A stretch of 64,000 nt of DNA, taken from the NCBI GenBank assembly GCA_911728455.2, contig OU452228.1:13034104-13098103 (forward strand), given 5' to 3'. Below are positions 24,501-30,269 of this stretch, piece by piece. The position numbers and the translations under genes are program-made. The DNA is from Marthasterias glacialis. Taxonomy: Eukaryota; Echinodermata; Asteroidea; Forcipulatida; Asteriidae. How positions within the stretch are numbered: the stretch's first letter is position 1; every line of letters starts with the position of its first letter. The notes beneath the pieces are model-generated. The model saw only the letters and a program-made list of their open reading frames with translations, was not told the DNA's origin and did not search any database.

Positions 24501-27240
24501 CAACCTGTGACAAGAGGTTGGTCACATTTCTGTGGGAAAAACAAAACAAAATTGGTTTTATGTTTTGCTAGGGATTTTGTGTGCGATTCAGAATGGGTTT
24601 GTTTTGATTGCACCAATCATAAAAAAGATGTGATGATGTGGGGGTGGGGGTAGTCCTCAAATGCTATTTCCTTGACTTTTATATATGAATATATTTCTCT
24701 GGAGGACTGCTACAGGTATGAACTTTATAATCAGGGAGCTTTTAGATTAAAATTAATCAATTGTTCTTTTCAAAAACTGCTAATTACTGAACTTTGTCTT
24801 TCGAGAGATATTGATAGAATTGTCTCTTTTTATTGCAGGCACACTGTGTTGATAACCTAATCAAGGCAGGATGTTTCCTCGCTGTTGGCAATCTTCAATG
24901 GAGACCTAACAGTGGTTCATCCAGCATCCCTTGTCTACACGCAAATGATGCTGTGGTGGTTACCACAATCCCCAAAGCCAGCCATCTCAGGTCGGCAATG
25001 CAACATCTCCAGAAGACCATCAAGGTAAAGTTTGTCTTGTCACTCACTGGAAGGGGAATGCTTGTCGTGGCCAAGCGGTCTAGTGCACTGGACTCAAGCT
25101 CTGGTGTTGTCAGAGTGTGGGTTCAGGTCGCGGCCATGGCACTAGTCTCCACTAGACTACTAAGACACTTAATCATGCTTCGTCAAACGTCTTGCATGTG
25201 TGACTTTAGGTTCTTTTTTAGGAGCATGTTACATGTAACTGTTATGAGGATCTGTTATTATTGTCTTCACACAAGGTTGTGGGAACAGTTGCTGTTTTCT
25301 TAGATTTATTAATCTAATTTGAATATGTAGACAGATTTATTTTTTTTGTAACTGTTATTTCGTTACAGAATCCCAAGGCTTTTGCACAAAGCATAGAACA
25401 ATCGGTGAAGGACAAAATTGCCACCCAGTCAAGATACCCGACACCTCAGACTCCAAGATCAGGCGGTGTCCAAGCCCCATCAGCCACGCCCTGTTCAGCT
25501 CAAGGAGCCACACCTTGGGCAATCCATAGAGTCACACCCTTGTCTGACCATGGTCCCAACAGGTCTACGGTAACACCCCAAGGCACTCCAGTTAGAAGTC
25601 ACACCTTTGATATGGAGGGGTGTGTCTCTCACCGTCAAAACACCACCCCAGTTTTACCCAGTGCTAATCAGTTCCCTTCATGGAGTGGGGCTCACCAGGG
25701 AAGTCTCCCAAGACCCCACGCAGCGTCTACACCCCTCCACTCTGTCCATTCAATCAACACCACCCCTATGAGGGGTAGACCCATGACACACCCTTTACCA
25801 TCTCCTTATGGTCAGACATCTTTCACAGATCCGCTGGAGAAAAGTAGACTCAATCTATCCAGGAAAGTAGATCTCTTATCAAGAGTGCCTTCCCCACCCC
25901 CTCTGTCTCCCCTCCCTACCCCACCGACAAACAGGGTTATGAGTAACTTTAGAGCACCATCAGCCAGGACTTCCCTCCCACAACAGGGTTCAAGTTTCAG
26001 GTCAAGGGCCAACAGTGTGTTAAGGGGTCAAGGAGCAAAGCTTTATCCGAAACCTCGAAGTTGGCAAGCGGAAAATGATCAAAGTGAAGAAGCAAGATGC
26101 ATAGATTTCGATGAGCAACAGTCAGTACGAGACACTGAGCTTATCTCACCAGTTAGGAAGGCTACAAAGCCACATCCGGCGGGACTTGACTGCTCTGCCA
26201 TCGAAGTATCAGGAAGAATAAGTTCTGACAGATCCTCAGAAGACATGACACCAAGTCAGCAACAGGTCTTGGAAGTCCTAGGAATGTCCTACAAGAGCCT
26301 GGGGGAAATTGACTGGGAGTGGACTCAAGAGGTTGATCCCCATTCTGAACCAAGCCAAGACTTCTCATTTGACACTCCAAGTCAATCTTCACCAGCTGAG
26401 GAGGGGTTACTTGATGCAAAAGTTGTGGATACCAACAGAACTCAACCAAAAACGGAGGTTGACGGACTCAAAGAAACAATATGTGTTCTTCAAGTTCCTG
26501 CAATTGGAGAAGATCCTCAAGTAAACGGCAAAGAAAAAGAAGTGGAATCAACGAGCGTAAAAATTCGCAGAGGCATGTTTCGCAGGGGAAAGAGTGGAAA
26601 AAGATCCATAAGTACTTACGGTCCATGTAAGAATTCTTGGAAGAACCCCAAAGTGATAACTGCTAAGGAGAAGGACATTGTTGACGGAAGAGGAGATTGC
26701 TTGAAAAATGCCTCTCTATATTCAAACATTGCTGATACTGCAGTCAAGCAAAATGGCGATGCTGAGTTGAATTCTTCGAAAAATCTTAATCACAAATCTG
26801 TTGAGGAGATGGAAGATGTTGGTGAAGGAGGTGATTGTTTAAAAACTGAATCTCAAACTTTTCAAGGGATAAAGTTAAGAGAGGTGGAAGTTGGTAGCAG
26901 TGACAACAATTCTTGCAAAGGTACAAGAGAAGTAGCTGCAAAAGAGAAGAAAGTTGACAAGAGAAGTGAAGGTAGTTGGAGTAAAAAGGAGCTGGAATTG
27001 AGACAAGGATCCAAAAAGTATTTGGAAGACTCTGACCAAGATCCGAGAAGGGTTTCTGCTTCTGGTGAGCATCCTCCTCAGTCTACCCCACCAGGGCAGA
27101 AGAGACGGGAACGGTCAAGAGTAGATTTGTCCATCCTGGAGCAGAGCAGCCTCCTTGGGGACGAATCTGGTGAACCAACAAGAAGACTGACCAGGTCTGC
27201 CAGTCGAAGAACAGCAGCCAAAGGCGGTTGCAAGAATTAA
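1493..27240 (+). CDS. BRCA2: BRCA2 orthologue, 16 coding exons in window, 5' end missing
   Basis: Spliced gene for the recombination mediator that loads RAD51 onto RPA-coated single-stranded DNA in the nucleus. Seen: coding exons 1493-6568, 7389-7831, 9453-9569, 10535-10722, 11912-12040, 12229-12439, 13576-13752, 14513-14692, 15824-15977, 17512-17633, 19116-19232, 20174-20361, 22410-22637, 23609-23681, 24839-25024 and 25369-27240. All introns are GT/AG and the phases match, giving 3152 residues counted from the codon at 1495. Order: 19 BRC repeats, linker, helical domain, OB1, tower, OB2, OB3, C-terminal RAD51-binding region. Human BRCA2 is 3418 residues, so this protein is at least as long once its N-terminus is added. 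The first exon opens with two bases of a split codon, so upstream exons, including the PALB2-binding WFxxL segment, lie outside. Residue numbers below are window numbers. The exon model is my reading and no transcript was available. Confidence 0.96.
2191..6290 (+). repeat. BRCA2: 19 BRC repeats (RAD51-binding) inside BRCA2
   Basis: Each repeat follows the BRC pattern F-x-x-A-S-G-(K/N)-x-(I/V)-x-(I/V)-S-x-x-(A/S)-L-x-K-A, with the FxxA Phe that docks into RAD51. Phe codons start at 2197, 2401, 2554, 2704, 2998, 3103 (block 1), then 4087, 4288, 4495, 4768, 4969, 5161, 5362, 5533, 5656, 5779, 5902, 6025 and 6199 (block 2). Block 1 reads F(S/T/A)SASG and block 2 mostly FQTASGN or FSTASGN. Repeat 11 (4969) has FQAV, losing the FxxA alanine. 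Repeat 15 (5656) has SDN for SGN. The second RAD51 contact, LFDE in human repeats, is recognisable in repeats 1 (LFEE), 3 (LFTE), 8 (LFSE) and 18 (LFQD), but is RFLA or RLLA in most of repeats 12-17. Human BRCA2 has eight repeats. Confidence 0.93.
5644..6135 (+). repeat. BRCA2: 123-bp in-frame tandem array of BRC units
   Basis: Three complete 123-bp (41-codon) units begin at 5644, 5767 and 5890, and a diverging fourth begins at 6013. Units 1 and 2 differ at two bases and units 2 and 3 at four, by eye. Each unit carries one BRC repeat plus a spacer rich in Thr, Ala and Pro. The period is a multiple of three, so unit gain or loss keeps the frame. This level of identity implies recent duplication or gene conversion, and copy number may vary between individuals or be mis-assembled. 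Confidence 0.95.
6669..6800. mobile_element. Foldback MITE in BRCA2 intron
   Basis: The two halves are an imperfect inverted repeat: GTTATCACA...GGGAAAATA at the left pairs with TATTTTCCCC...TGTGATAAC at the right, around a centre near 6735. About 130 bp, no coding capacity. The rest of the intron (6569-7388) shows nothing else I recognise. Confidence 0.7.
7389..7831 (+). CDS. BRCA2: BRCA2 exon: linker after BRC repeats
   Basis: Encodes window residues 1692-1839 and ends in phase 0 (AAAAAG|GTACTG). The frame is fixed by the phase-1 donor at 6568. Mostly low-complexity Ser/Asn/Thr/Gln sequence with a basic TPKRAKVEV stretch that looks like a monopartite nuclear localisation signal. The end, [16 protein letters not shown], resembles the Arg/Lys-rich stretch just before the helical domain of vertebrate BRCA2. 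Confidence 0.88.
8403..8701. mobile_element. TIR element, CACCCRTTT family
   Basis: The left end, CACCCGTTTCAGACTGGC at 8403, continues through CTCCAGAGTC and GCCGAACC. It is matched in inverted orientation by the right end at 8664-8701 (GGTTTGGC...GACTCTGGAG...AAATGGGTG). TIRs are about 40 bp in a 299-bp element. The interior is non-coding. Confidence 0.75.
9016..9188. repeat. Dispersed repeat R2 (CAGGCCTG-ended), copy 1
   Basis: Shares the stretch ATTTCAAGGGCACYAAGGCAATGAC and a GAGGCAATYGCCTCC palindrome with 14235-14367, and more distantly with 12798-12963. Ends in TATCAGACCTG. Lies in the 7832-9452 intron, which otherwise holds the TIR element at 8403-8701 and unrecognised sequence. Confidence 0.65.
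9453..9569 (+). CDS. BRCA2: BRCA2 exon: lead-in to helical domain
   Basis: A 39-codon phase 0-0 exon (residues 1840-1878). It begins [12 protein letters not shown], matching the position of the conserved PxPGSL stretch upstream of the helical domain, followed by a Gln-rich segment. Acceptor TTTTGTAG and donor GAG|GTAAGT are both strong. Confidence 0.85.
9673..10287 (+). repeat. Dispersed intronic repeat R1, copy B
   Basis: Begins near CCGTCCAGCCTGAAGGGATT, passes through AAACCTTGACTTGACAAAGC, and ends near GTGTATACACATCATCCGG and a GGTTAA. The same order of blocks recurs in copies C, D and E, all in the same orientation in BRCA2 introns. It fills most of the 9570-10534 intron. Confidence 0.8.
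10535..10722 (+). CDS. BRCA2: BRCA2 exon: start of helical domain
   Basis: Residues 1879-1940, phase 0 to 2. Contains [20 protein letters not shown], a clear match to the LADGGWLIP...GKAGKEEF signature of the BRCA2 helical domain, which binds DSS1 and helps bind single-stranded DNA. The donor is CTCAA|GTAAGA, and the last codon is completed by T from the next exon. Confidence 0.95.
11245..11777 (+). repeat. Dispersed intronic repeat R1, copy C
   Basis: Contains AAACCTTGACTTGACAAAGC, the AGAACAAAGATT block, TCAAGAAAATGTTGAATTCG and the 3' CAGCCGGTGCCAACTGGTTA end. The 5' end is shorter than in copies B, D and E. Lies in the 10723-11911 intron, whose first 500 bases hold nothing recognisable apart from a short CCCAATTTCATGAAGCTAC repeat remnant near 11123. 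Confidence 0.8.
11912..12040 (+). CDS. BRCA2: BRCA2 exon: helical domain core
   Basis: Residues 1941-1983. Encodes [18 protein letters not shown] followed by [18 protein letters not shown], nearly colinear with the vertebrate DTPGVDPKL...YNHYRWIIWKLAAME segment. This is among the most conserved stretches of the protein. The exon ends CAGAG in phase 2. Confidence 0.97.
12229..12439 (+). CDS. BRCA2: BRCA2 exon: end of helical domain, start of OB1
   Basis: Residues 1984-2054. Contains [20 protein letters not shown] and KILERDD...MVLCVAGI, the helical-domain/OB1 junction. The donor AAAAG|GTAAGA lies about 20 bp before a 21-bp intronic minisatellite. Confidence 0.97.
12459..12605 (+). repeat. 21-bp intronic minisatellite
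   Basis: About seven units of roughly GGTCTTTCCACAAGACCACA, starting about 20 bp downstream of the splice donor at 12440. Some units differ by a few bases. Confidence 0.9.
12798..12963. mobile_element. Dispersed repeat R2, copy 2, with short TIRs
   Basis: Starts ACAGGCCTGGA and ends TCCAGGCCTGT, an inverted pair. The interior AGGGCACCAAGGC...GGCCTCCATGGCC is related to copies at 9016 and 14235. Probably a MITE. Confidence 0.65.
13057..13516. mobile_element. TIR element, AATAGACC family, 460 bp
   Basis: Left end AATAGACCGATCCATTAAGC and right end (inverted, 13495-13516) AATAGACCAATCCATTAAGC, extending into TTGCCTAC/CTGCCTAC. Shares the outermost AATAGACCRAT with the 229-1162 element. No transposase is visible. 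Lies 60 bp upstream of the OB1 exon. Confidence 0.78.
13576..13752 (+). CDS. BRCA2: BRCA2 exon: OB1
   Basis: Residues 2055-2113, phase 0-0. Encodes [16 protein letters not shown], then [20 protein letters not shown], the first oligonucleotide-binding fold. The acceptor must be CCAAG at 13574-13575, because using the next AG would put a stop codon in frame after eight codons. Confidence 0.96.
14235..14367. repeat. Dispersed repeat R2, copy 3
   Basis: Matches the 9016-9188 copy over GGCATCAAGGGCAT, ATTTCAAGGGCACCAAGGCA and GAGGCAATTGCCTCC, ending TATCAGGCCTGA. The rest of intron 13753-14512 is unrecognised. Confidence 0.65.
14513..14692 (+). CDS. BRCA2: BRCA2 exon: OB1 end and OB2 start
   Basis: Residues 2114-2173, phase 0-0. 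Contains [20 protein letters not shown], then [20 protein letters not shown]. The Gly-Cys-Val-Asp strand and the following TYR/PRO-rich end match vertebrate BRCA2 at the OB1/OB2 boundary. Donor CAG|GTATGT. Confidence 0.96.
15240..15745 (+). mobile_element. 5'-truncated non-LTR retrotransposon (LINE) with poly(A)
   Basis: An open frame reading to a stop at about 15579 encodes [20 protein letters not shown], then [20 protein letters not shown] and a final KWYLL. This is the pattern of the extreme C-terminus of L1/Tx1-like ORF2 proteins (FG...N..IL..K.YIY.CKY...P....F). About 150 bp later comes an AATAAA run directly into an A tract (15721-15745). The reverse transcriptase core and everything upstream are missing, as expected of 5' truncation. 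It sits in the 14693-15823 intron in sense orientation. Confidence 0.72.
15824..15977 (+). CDS. BRCA2: BRCA2 exon: OB2 entry and ascending tower helix
   Basis: Residues 2174-2224, phase 0 to 1. Encodes [20 protein letters not shown], then a charged helix ([20 protein letters not shown]) matching the start of the tower, the long helical pair projecting from OB2 that contacts DNA. Confidence 0.93.
16041..16175 (+). repeat. Dispersed CCCAATTTCA repeat fragment
   Basis: GCGCCCAATTTCAATGAGCAG ... GCAGAAATTTGCGTGGTACC resembles a repeat that also leaves short traces near 11123 and 60500. The match to a known echinoderm repeat is from memory and untested. Confidence 0.4.
16690..16860 (+). mobile_element. 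tRNA-derived SINE fragment
   Basis: Contains a tRNA B-box-like GGTTCGAATCCCA (about 16753) followed by a non-tRNA tail, CCGCAGGACTCGGAAAGCAC...ACAGTGCTAATCACA. The 5' (A-box) half is degraded. The remaining intron (15978-17511) is AT-rich and otherwise unrecognised. Confidence 0.55.
17512..17633 (+). CDS. BRCA2: BRCA2 exon: tower tip
   Basis: Residues 2225-2265. Contains [20 protein letters not shown], corresponding to the tower-tip three-helix bundle ([20 protein letters not shown] in human). The acceptor is AAATAAG at 17510-17511. Two bases complete the split Val codon, so the frame is kept. Ends in phase 0 at GAG|GTAAGA. Confidence 0.9.
17700..17876. mobile_element. Short MITE with TATAGACCTTATGCA ends
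   Basis: Left TIR TATAGACCTTATGCACATGA at 17700, followed by CGTCA; right TIR inverted at 17853-17876 (TGACGTCAATGCATAAGGTC, then TATT). About 23 of 25 bases pair. Only about 177 bp, non-coding. It begins with the same ATAGACC as the AATAGACC family. Confidence 0.78.
18040..18176. mobile_element. Foldback/TIR element, CACCACYGCAGC family
   Basis: Left CACCACCGCAGCTATGGCCG and right (inverted) CACCACTGCAGCTATGGCTG pair over about 40 bp, around a 50-bp centre. It lies in the long 17634-19115 intron, whose 18200-19050 section contains only AT-rich sequence and a small hairpin near 18955-19005. Confidence 0.75.
19116..19232 (+). CDS. BRCA2: BRCA2 exon: descending tower helix
   Basis: Residues 2266-2304, phase 0-0, 39 codons. 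Helical and charged ([20 protein letters not shown]...[10 protein letters not shown]), in the same place as the vertebrate EEQLRALNNHRQ...RKAMESAEQ segment that returns from the tower to OB2. Confidence 0.9.
19312..19944 (+). repeat. Dispersed intronic repeat R1, copy D
   Basis: Begins GGGGATCTTCCC and a T tract, then CCGTCCAGCCTGAC, AAACCTTGACTTGACTAAGC, and ends GTATACACGTCATCCGGCAT. It fills most of the 19233-20173 intron, followed by a poly(C)-rich stretch near 19950. Confidence 0.8.
20174..20361 (+). CDS. BRCA2: BRCA2 exon: OB2
   Basis: Residues 2305-2366, phase 0 to 2. Encodes [17 protein letters not shown], then [20 protein letters not shown], a close match to the vertebrate OB2 strand [20 protein letters not shown]. 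Confidence 0.96.
20640..21180 (+). repeat. 93-bp intronic minisatellite
   Basis: About six units with a 93-bp period (for example TTGCCCAAGT at 20731 and again at 20824). A degenerate further unit continues at 21478-21603, beyond an inserted palindrome. The period is divisible by three, which leaves a long open frame of no biological meaning. Confidence 0.95.
21183..21475. mobile_element. Near-perfect 240-bp palindromic element
   Basis: Inverted arms meet at TTC|GAA (21310/21311). The inner 71 bp on each side differ at only about two positions, and pairing continues to about 21190 and 21430. The 93-bp array flanks it, and a 13-base TAGTGTCAACTTT occurs just left (21170-21182) and right (21476-21488), which looks like a target duplication. 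Each arm contains GATCGAAACGTCGAGACC. Related to 58993-59165. Confidence 0.8.
21618..21923 (+). repeat. Dispersed repeat R3, copy 1
   Basis: Shares GTGTGGA...AGAGT..GGGGTTTCC, TGTGACATCAC.TGTTTACAAA and ..TTTTTACA.T.CTTGATT...TGGTAATTAT with 36833-37145. No coding frame. Confidence 0.65.
21918..22033. mobile_element. Foldback MITE, GGCCGTGTCTGAATC family, copy 1
   Basis: Left arm GGCCGTGTCTGAATCAAGCG, then CTTCGGCTACGGCTGTGGC. Right arm is the inverse, ending GAATGAATGGC...CAGACACGGC. Relatives at 31453-31560, 41420-41525 and 52695-52790. The rest of intron 20362-22409 is AT-rich. Confidence 0.75.
22410..22637 (+). CDS. BRCA2: BRCA2 exon: OB2 end and OB3 start
   Basis: Residues 2367-2442. 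Contains [18 protein letters not shown], a PREP-like [15 protein letters not shown] segment and [11 protein letters not shown], matching vertebrate ANIQLAATKKTQYQQLP...EVDLIGFVVSV. The acceptor is TTTGTTAG; exon phase is 2 to 2. Confidence 0.95.
22831..22928. mobile_element. MITE, GTGGATTTCACAAA family, copy 1
   Basis: Ends GGTGGATTTCACAAAACTAG and (inverted) GAGGTGGATTTCACAAAGCA. Internal ACTAGTCCTAA repeats in both orientations. Two relatives at 54064 and 60138. Confidence 0.78.
22934..23122 (-). mobile_element. tRNA-derived SINE (Ser/Leu-like head), copy 1
   Basis: On the - strand it reads ATGGCCAAGCGGTCTAGTGC (A box like a class II tRNA), then TGTGGGTTCAGGTCCCGGTC (B box), followed by a tail with CAAGACACTTAACCATTGTTTCGTC. 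Directly abuts the MITE at 22831-22928. Relatives at 25063 (+) and 58250 (-). Confidence 0.75.
23609..23681 (+). CDS. BRCA2: BRCA2 exon: OB3
   Basis: Residues 2443-2467, a 73-bp exon. Encodes [20 protein letters not shown], matching vertebrate VYLSDECYNLLAIKFW. Small, but fixed by phase, splice sites and colinearity. Confidence 0.93.
23764..24367 (+). repeat. Dispersed intronic repeat R1, copy E
   Basis: Begins ATGGGAATCGTCC and a T tract, then CCAGCCTGACGGGATTATTT, AAAGCCAAGAGAACAAAGAT, and ends GTGTATACACGTCAACCGGT...GGTTAA. Lies in the 23682-24838 intron. The final 450 bases of that intron hold nothing recognisable. Confidence 0.82.
24839..25024 (+). CDS. BRCA2: BRCA2 exon: OB3 end
   Basis: Residues 2468-2529, phase 0-0. 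Contains [20 protein letters not shown], matching the vertebrate [20 protein letters not shown] strand of OB3, then a C-terminal helix-like segment ([11 protein letters not shown]). Donor ATCAAG|GTAAAG. Confidence 0.96.
25063..25190 (+). mobile_element. tRNA-derived SINE, copy 2 (partial)
   Basis: GTGGCCAAGCGGTCTAGTGC (25063), then GTGTGGGTTCAGGTCGCGGC, the same head as 22934-23122 in the opposite orientation. The tail is short (AAGACACTTAATCATGCTTC). It starts about 40 bp after the donor at 25025. Confidence 0.75.
25369..27240 (+). CDS. BRCA2: BRCA2 last exon: C-terminal RAD51-binding region
   Basis: Encodes residues 2530-3152 and the TAA stop at 27238-27240. After a Pro/Thr/Ser-rich stretch comes [20 protein letters not shown] (25864-25923), aligning with the vertebrate TR2 segment [20 protein letters not shown] that binds RAD51 filaments. 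The Ser-Pro at 25906-25911 sits at human Ser3291, the CDK site that switches this contact off in mitosis. Downstream is a long, charged, poorly conserved tail. Near the end are a basic [11 protein letters not shown] patch, a possible nuclear localisation signal, and [20 protein letters not shown], which faintly resembles the vertebrate LINTQALLSGSTGEKQ segment. The tail is longer than in human. Confidence 0.95.
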   Translation, partial: NPKAFAQSIEQSVKDKIATQSRYPTPQTPRSGGVQAPSATPCSAQGATPWAIHRVTPLSDHGPNRSTVTPQGTPVRSHTFDMEGCVSHRQNTTPVLPSANQFPSWSGAHQGSLPRPHAASTPLHSVHSINTTPMRGRPMTHPLPSPYGQTSFTDPLEKSRLNLSRKVDLLSRVPSPPPLSPLPTPPTNRVMSNFRAPSARTSLPQQGSSFRSRANSVLRGQGAKLYPKPRSWQAENDQSEEARCIDFDEQQSVRDTELISPVRKATKPHPAGLDCSAIEVSGRISSDRSSEDMTPSQQQVLEVLGMSYKSLGEIDWEWTQEVDPHSEPSQDFSFDTPSQSSPAEEGLLDAKVVDTNRTQPKTEVDGLKETICVLQVPAIGEDPQVNGKEKEVESTSVKIRRGMFRRGKSGKRSISTYGPCKNSWKNPKVITAKEKDIVDGRGDCLKNASLYSNIADTAVKQNGDAELNSSKNLNHKSVEEMEDVGEGGDCLKTESQTFQGIKLREVEVGSSDNNSCKGTREVAAKEKKVDKRSEGSWSKKELELRQGSKKYLEDSDQDPRRVSASGEHPPQSTPPGQKRRERSRVDLSILEQSSLLGDESGEPTRRLTRSASRRTAAKGGCKN

Positions 27241-27388
27241 GTGAAATGGCTTCAATTCTGAAAAGAATTGCAGCCCAGACAAATATTTAACAGATTGTGC
27301 AACACTGGTAATGACAACGATTCAAGTTGATGTATTTACAAGCCCAGCAGTACTTGTCACCCAGAAACTTACTTTGAAAGCTCGCGTT

Positions 27389-27453
27389 TTCAAACTAACT
27401 GACGGAGCCTAAACTGGAACCCAAGCCAAAGCCGTGGTTTCCAAGAGTGCCCA
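27389..27453. repeat. Half of a GGCCCTTTCGAA-family foldback MITE
   Basis: CTGACGGAGCCTAAACTGGA...CCAAGCCAAAGCCGTGG matches the right half of the elements at 42896-43038 and 51888-52038. Lies in the presumed BRCA2 3' UTR. Confidence 0.6.
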
Positions 27454-27489
27454 AGAGTTATTTGAAAAACACAATGTTGTATTGTCTCT

Positions 27490-27824
27490 TTAAAGCCCCA
27501 GCTCGACATCGGCAAACTGACTGCAAATGCTTCCATTCTGTGCTCAAATCAAGATATTTGTAATAAAACCAAATGGCAGCTCATTTCGTTGTTTCATTTG
27601 CGAGTAAACGGTAAAAATGCATTCAGCATTTTTGTACGCATTCTCATTTGAGACGAAAACTAATTTTGGATCTTATTTAATTTATTATTTAAAAACGTCA
27701 ATACTTCAGGCGAATTTTTTTCAAGGAATGTTTTCTATCATCGTTATATTTGTACCTGTAAGGTATATGTAAATCTGTGAACATTTATGTCTTTCTTCTT
27801 ACCACTGTTGAGCTGGGGCTTTAA
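27490..27824. mobile_element. TTAA-flanked MITE in BRCA2 3' flank
   Basis: Ends TTAAAGCCCCAGCTCGACA and (inverted) TTAAAGCCCCAGCTCAACA, each beginning with TTAA, the target duplication typical of piggyBac-type transposition. 335 bp. Its right 140 bp recurs at 31604-31744. It carries an AATAAA at 27562-27567. Confidence 0.78.
27562..27567 (+). terminator. BRCA2: Candidate BRCA2 poly(A) signal AATAAA
   Basis: First canonical AATAAA after the stop at 27240, lying inside the TTAA-flanked MITE. No AATAAA or ATTAAA is seen between the stop and here. A usable site elsewhere cannot be excluded. Confidence 0.5.
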
Positions 27825-28539
27825 ATCAAAGATTAAAGAAGAACAAATTTGAGGAAGTGGTAAAAAGAGGCCTATTGTGTAAAAATGTGACCAGTCCGAC
27901 GGAACTTACTTGTTTGTCTTTCAACATTAACAATTTTTTTAGTGACATATTTTATGCTCTTTCAATTCCAATTCAAGTCCAATGAATAGCATTTTTGGAC
28001 TACCAGTTGTGTTTAAATGTTAATATGAAACTTTTTTCAGTATTATTCATGTTTACAAACGTACGTAATCTGCAAGGGAATCTACACCTATAAAAAGTAA
28101 AACTCTTTTAAATGTGAACTAATGTGAAAATATTGTTAAAGCTCTTTCATTTTGTTCCTAGTAAATGGTTTCGAAGTGTACGTTATTATTGTTTGAATGC
28201 AAGAGACGTGACAAAGCAATGTGCTTTATTTGAAATTATAACCAGTCCCAAATCTTTTATAATCAATCTCATTTTACCTGATTATCATGTAAAACAAAAT
28301 AGGAAACGGAATAACAAGAGCGCTGTAAAAGGGATTGTTTAAGAAGCATGCAAACGGAAACTACCGTTTTGATTGGCCAGAAGTGCCCCGTAGAAAAAAA
28401 GATTGTACACCCCTAATTGCTCCCCTTGAAAAAATTGATCCTAATTTTGCCGCCGAATCCCAATGAACGACTGCTGGTAGCACTGTCGCCTGTAGGTCTG
28501 AAGATAACTGTAGAGAAGGCGGTGAAGAATTGTTCAGTT

Positions 28540-28735
28540 TTAGATGTGGGAGGGAAAACCCCCAAATGGGGGGAAAACTTACGTATTTATAAATAAGTAT
28601 ACATGTGTAATAGGGACTGAAATCCCAAATCACGTGCAAGGTTCTGGTCTGAGGTGGATTTGAACCGGGGTCTGCAGAGATGAAAGTCTGGGCAAAATAC
28701 CACTGTGAGCCAACCTGGTCCCTAATTTGATTGGC
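28540..28735 (-). mobile_element. tRNA-derived SINE, second family, copy 1
   Basis: On the - strand: AGGTTGGCTCACAGTGGTAT (A-box-like), then CCCCGGTTCAAATCCACCTC (B box), a TTTCAGTCCCTA segment and a tail with CCCACATCTAAAACTGAA. Sister copy at 58808-58990. Confidence 0.68.
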
Positions 28736-28859
28736 TTCGCGCCTTACCGAGACAAAGAAAAAAAAACATTTGTAGCATGATGTCATACTTGCCAATCTTA
28801 TGAACTTCACGGGTAAAAGTAGGGAAGGCGTTTTCTCGAATGTACCTGTCATTATAAAC

Positions 28860-30240
28860 TAACAAAATAAACACAACTGGTCAATAATCAAAACTGAATT
28901 TTGGGGGTTATGACTCAACAAACGTACACCTACATATGACTACACCGTCCATACAATTCATTGTCATATTAATATTAACAAGAATGTTACTTTGTTAAGT
29001 TGTTATTATTTTATTGTTATTATTTTGTTTTGTTAAATAAATGCTAGCATGTAAAGACCCCTGCGCTGCAAAACGCCGCCATGTAATGAAATAAACATAG
29101 GCCTAGACTTCGTTAAATGTAGTCAAAAGACGAACCCTCTGGTCTAATTAAAAACGGGTTCAACTGTTTCCGTTGCAAATGAGGGTGGGGTGGATTGAAC
29201 CAAGCATCTTACGAAGCAACCAGTTATTCTGGCTTAATGTGCTATACTATTCAACTATTACTTATTCATTTCATTTTCCCCCACACCCGAGTGAGCATTT
29301 TGCCCGCCCTCCACCATTTCACACAGTCACTGTCAAGTGCAATCAAACACCCAATTTTTTGATCAGATGTAATGGGCATAACTCATTGGTCCTGTGTTAA
29401 AAAGATACCTTCTGTTATTAATATTAAAGATACGCTATAGCGGGTGCCGCTATTATACATGGCGTTTCGAATCAATCGTTGTAAATCAACCACCGTGCGG
29501 TCTGCCAAGTTTTTTCATTAAATGTGGCCTAAATTGAATTATTGGACTGCAGCGGCCAATTGCGGGATATGATGTGCTAATCTGTCAGGGAGGGCCCCGA
29601 CGTATCCACTTACCCCTGGAACGGATGTGGATGCAAGAACGGGGACTTGAGGATGAAAATGTAGGATTGGTAAAGCTGATAGTGCAGTGTTCTTACTTTG
29701 TGTAATTATATGAAAGAAAGAAAAAAACATGAGAAAATGTGTGCTCAATAGTTAAAAACCATGAACACTTTTCAGCATGTGAACACATTGTCCTTGATAT
29801 CGATTGTTACAAAATATAAAATGGGGGTCTTCAAATTCCATTTTCACGACATTGACAGTATTTCATGTAGAAATATTTCTATTGAATATTATTGTGCTGG
29901 TATATGGACACCGTAATCAGTAAGGTTTCAGACTGATAGGCTAATAGTAAAAAAGAAATTCGATGAATACCAATCTTGTAATCTAACTTTAAACGACGTA
30001 CTTTCCAAAGATTTGGAAGAAACAAAACTGATGTACTGAGAAAGGAGAGGAGTTTAGTACAACATCGTTTGCGGAACAAAAGTAAAAACATCTAAGGAAC
30101 ATAGATTATTTGAAGACGGGAAACGAGTTTGAAATAATGGTCTGTATTTTGTAAATTACGGACACGTATACTGTTTCTCTCAGTTAAAACGTTTGAATGT
30201 AAACAATTTTTCCAGAGTTTTGTTTGTTTCATAATGTAAA
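28860..30240. other. Intergenic, nothing recognised
   Basis: AT-rich sequence between BRCA2 and Gsx. No coding exon, RNA gene or repeat family I can name. Confidence 0.5.
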
Positions 30241-30269
30241 CAAAGCGATATTTCCACATTGTCGAGCGA

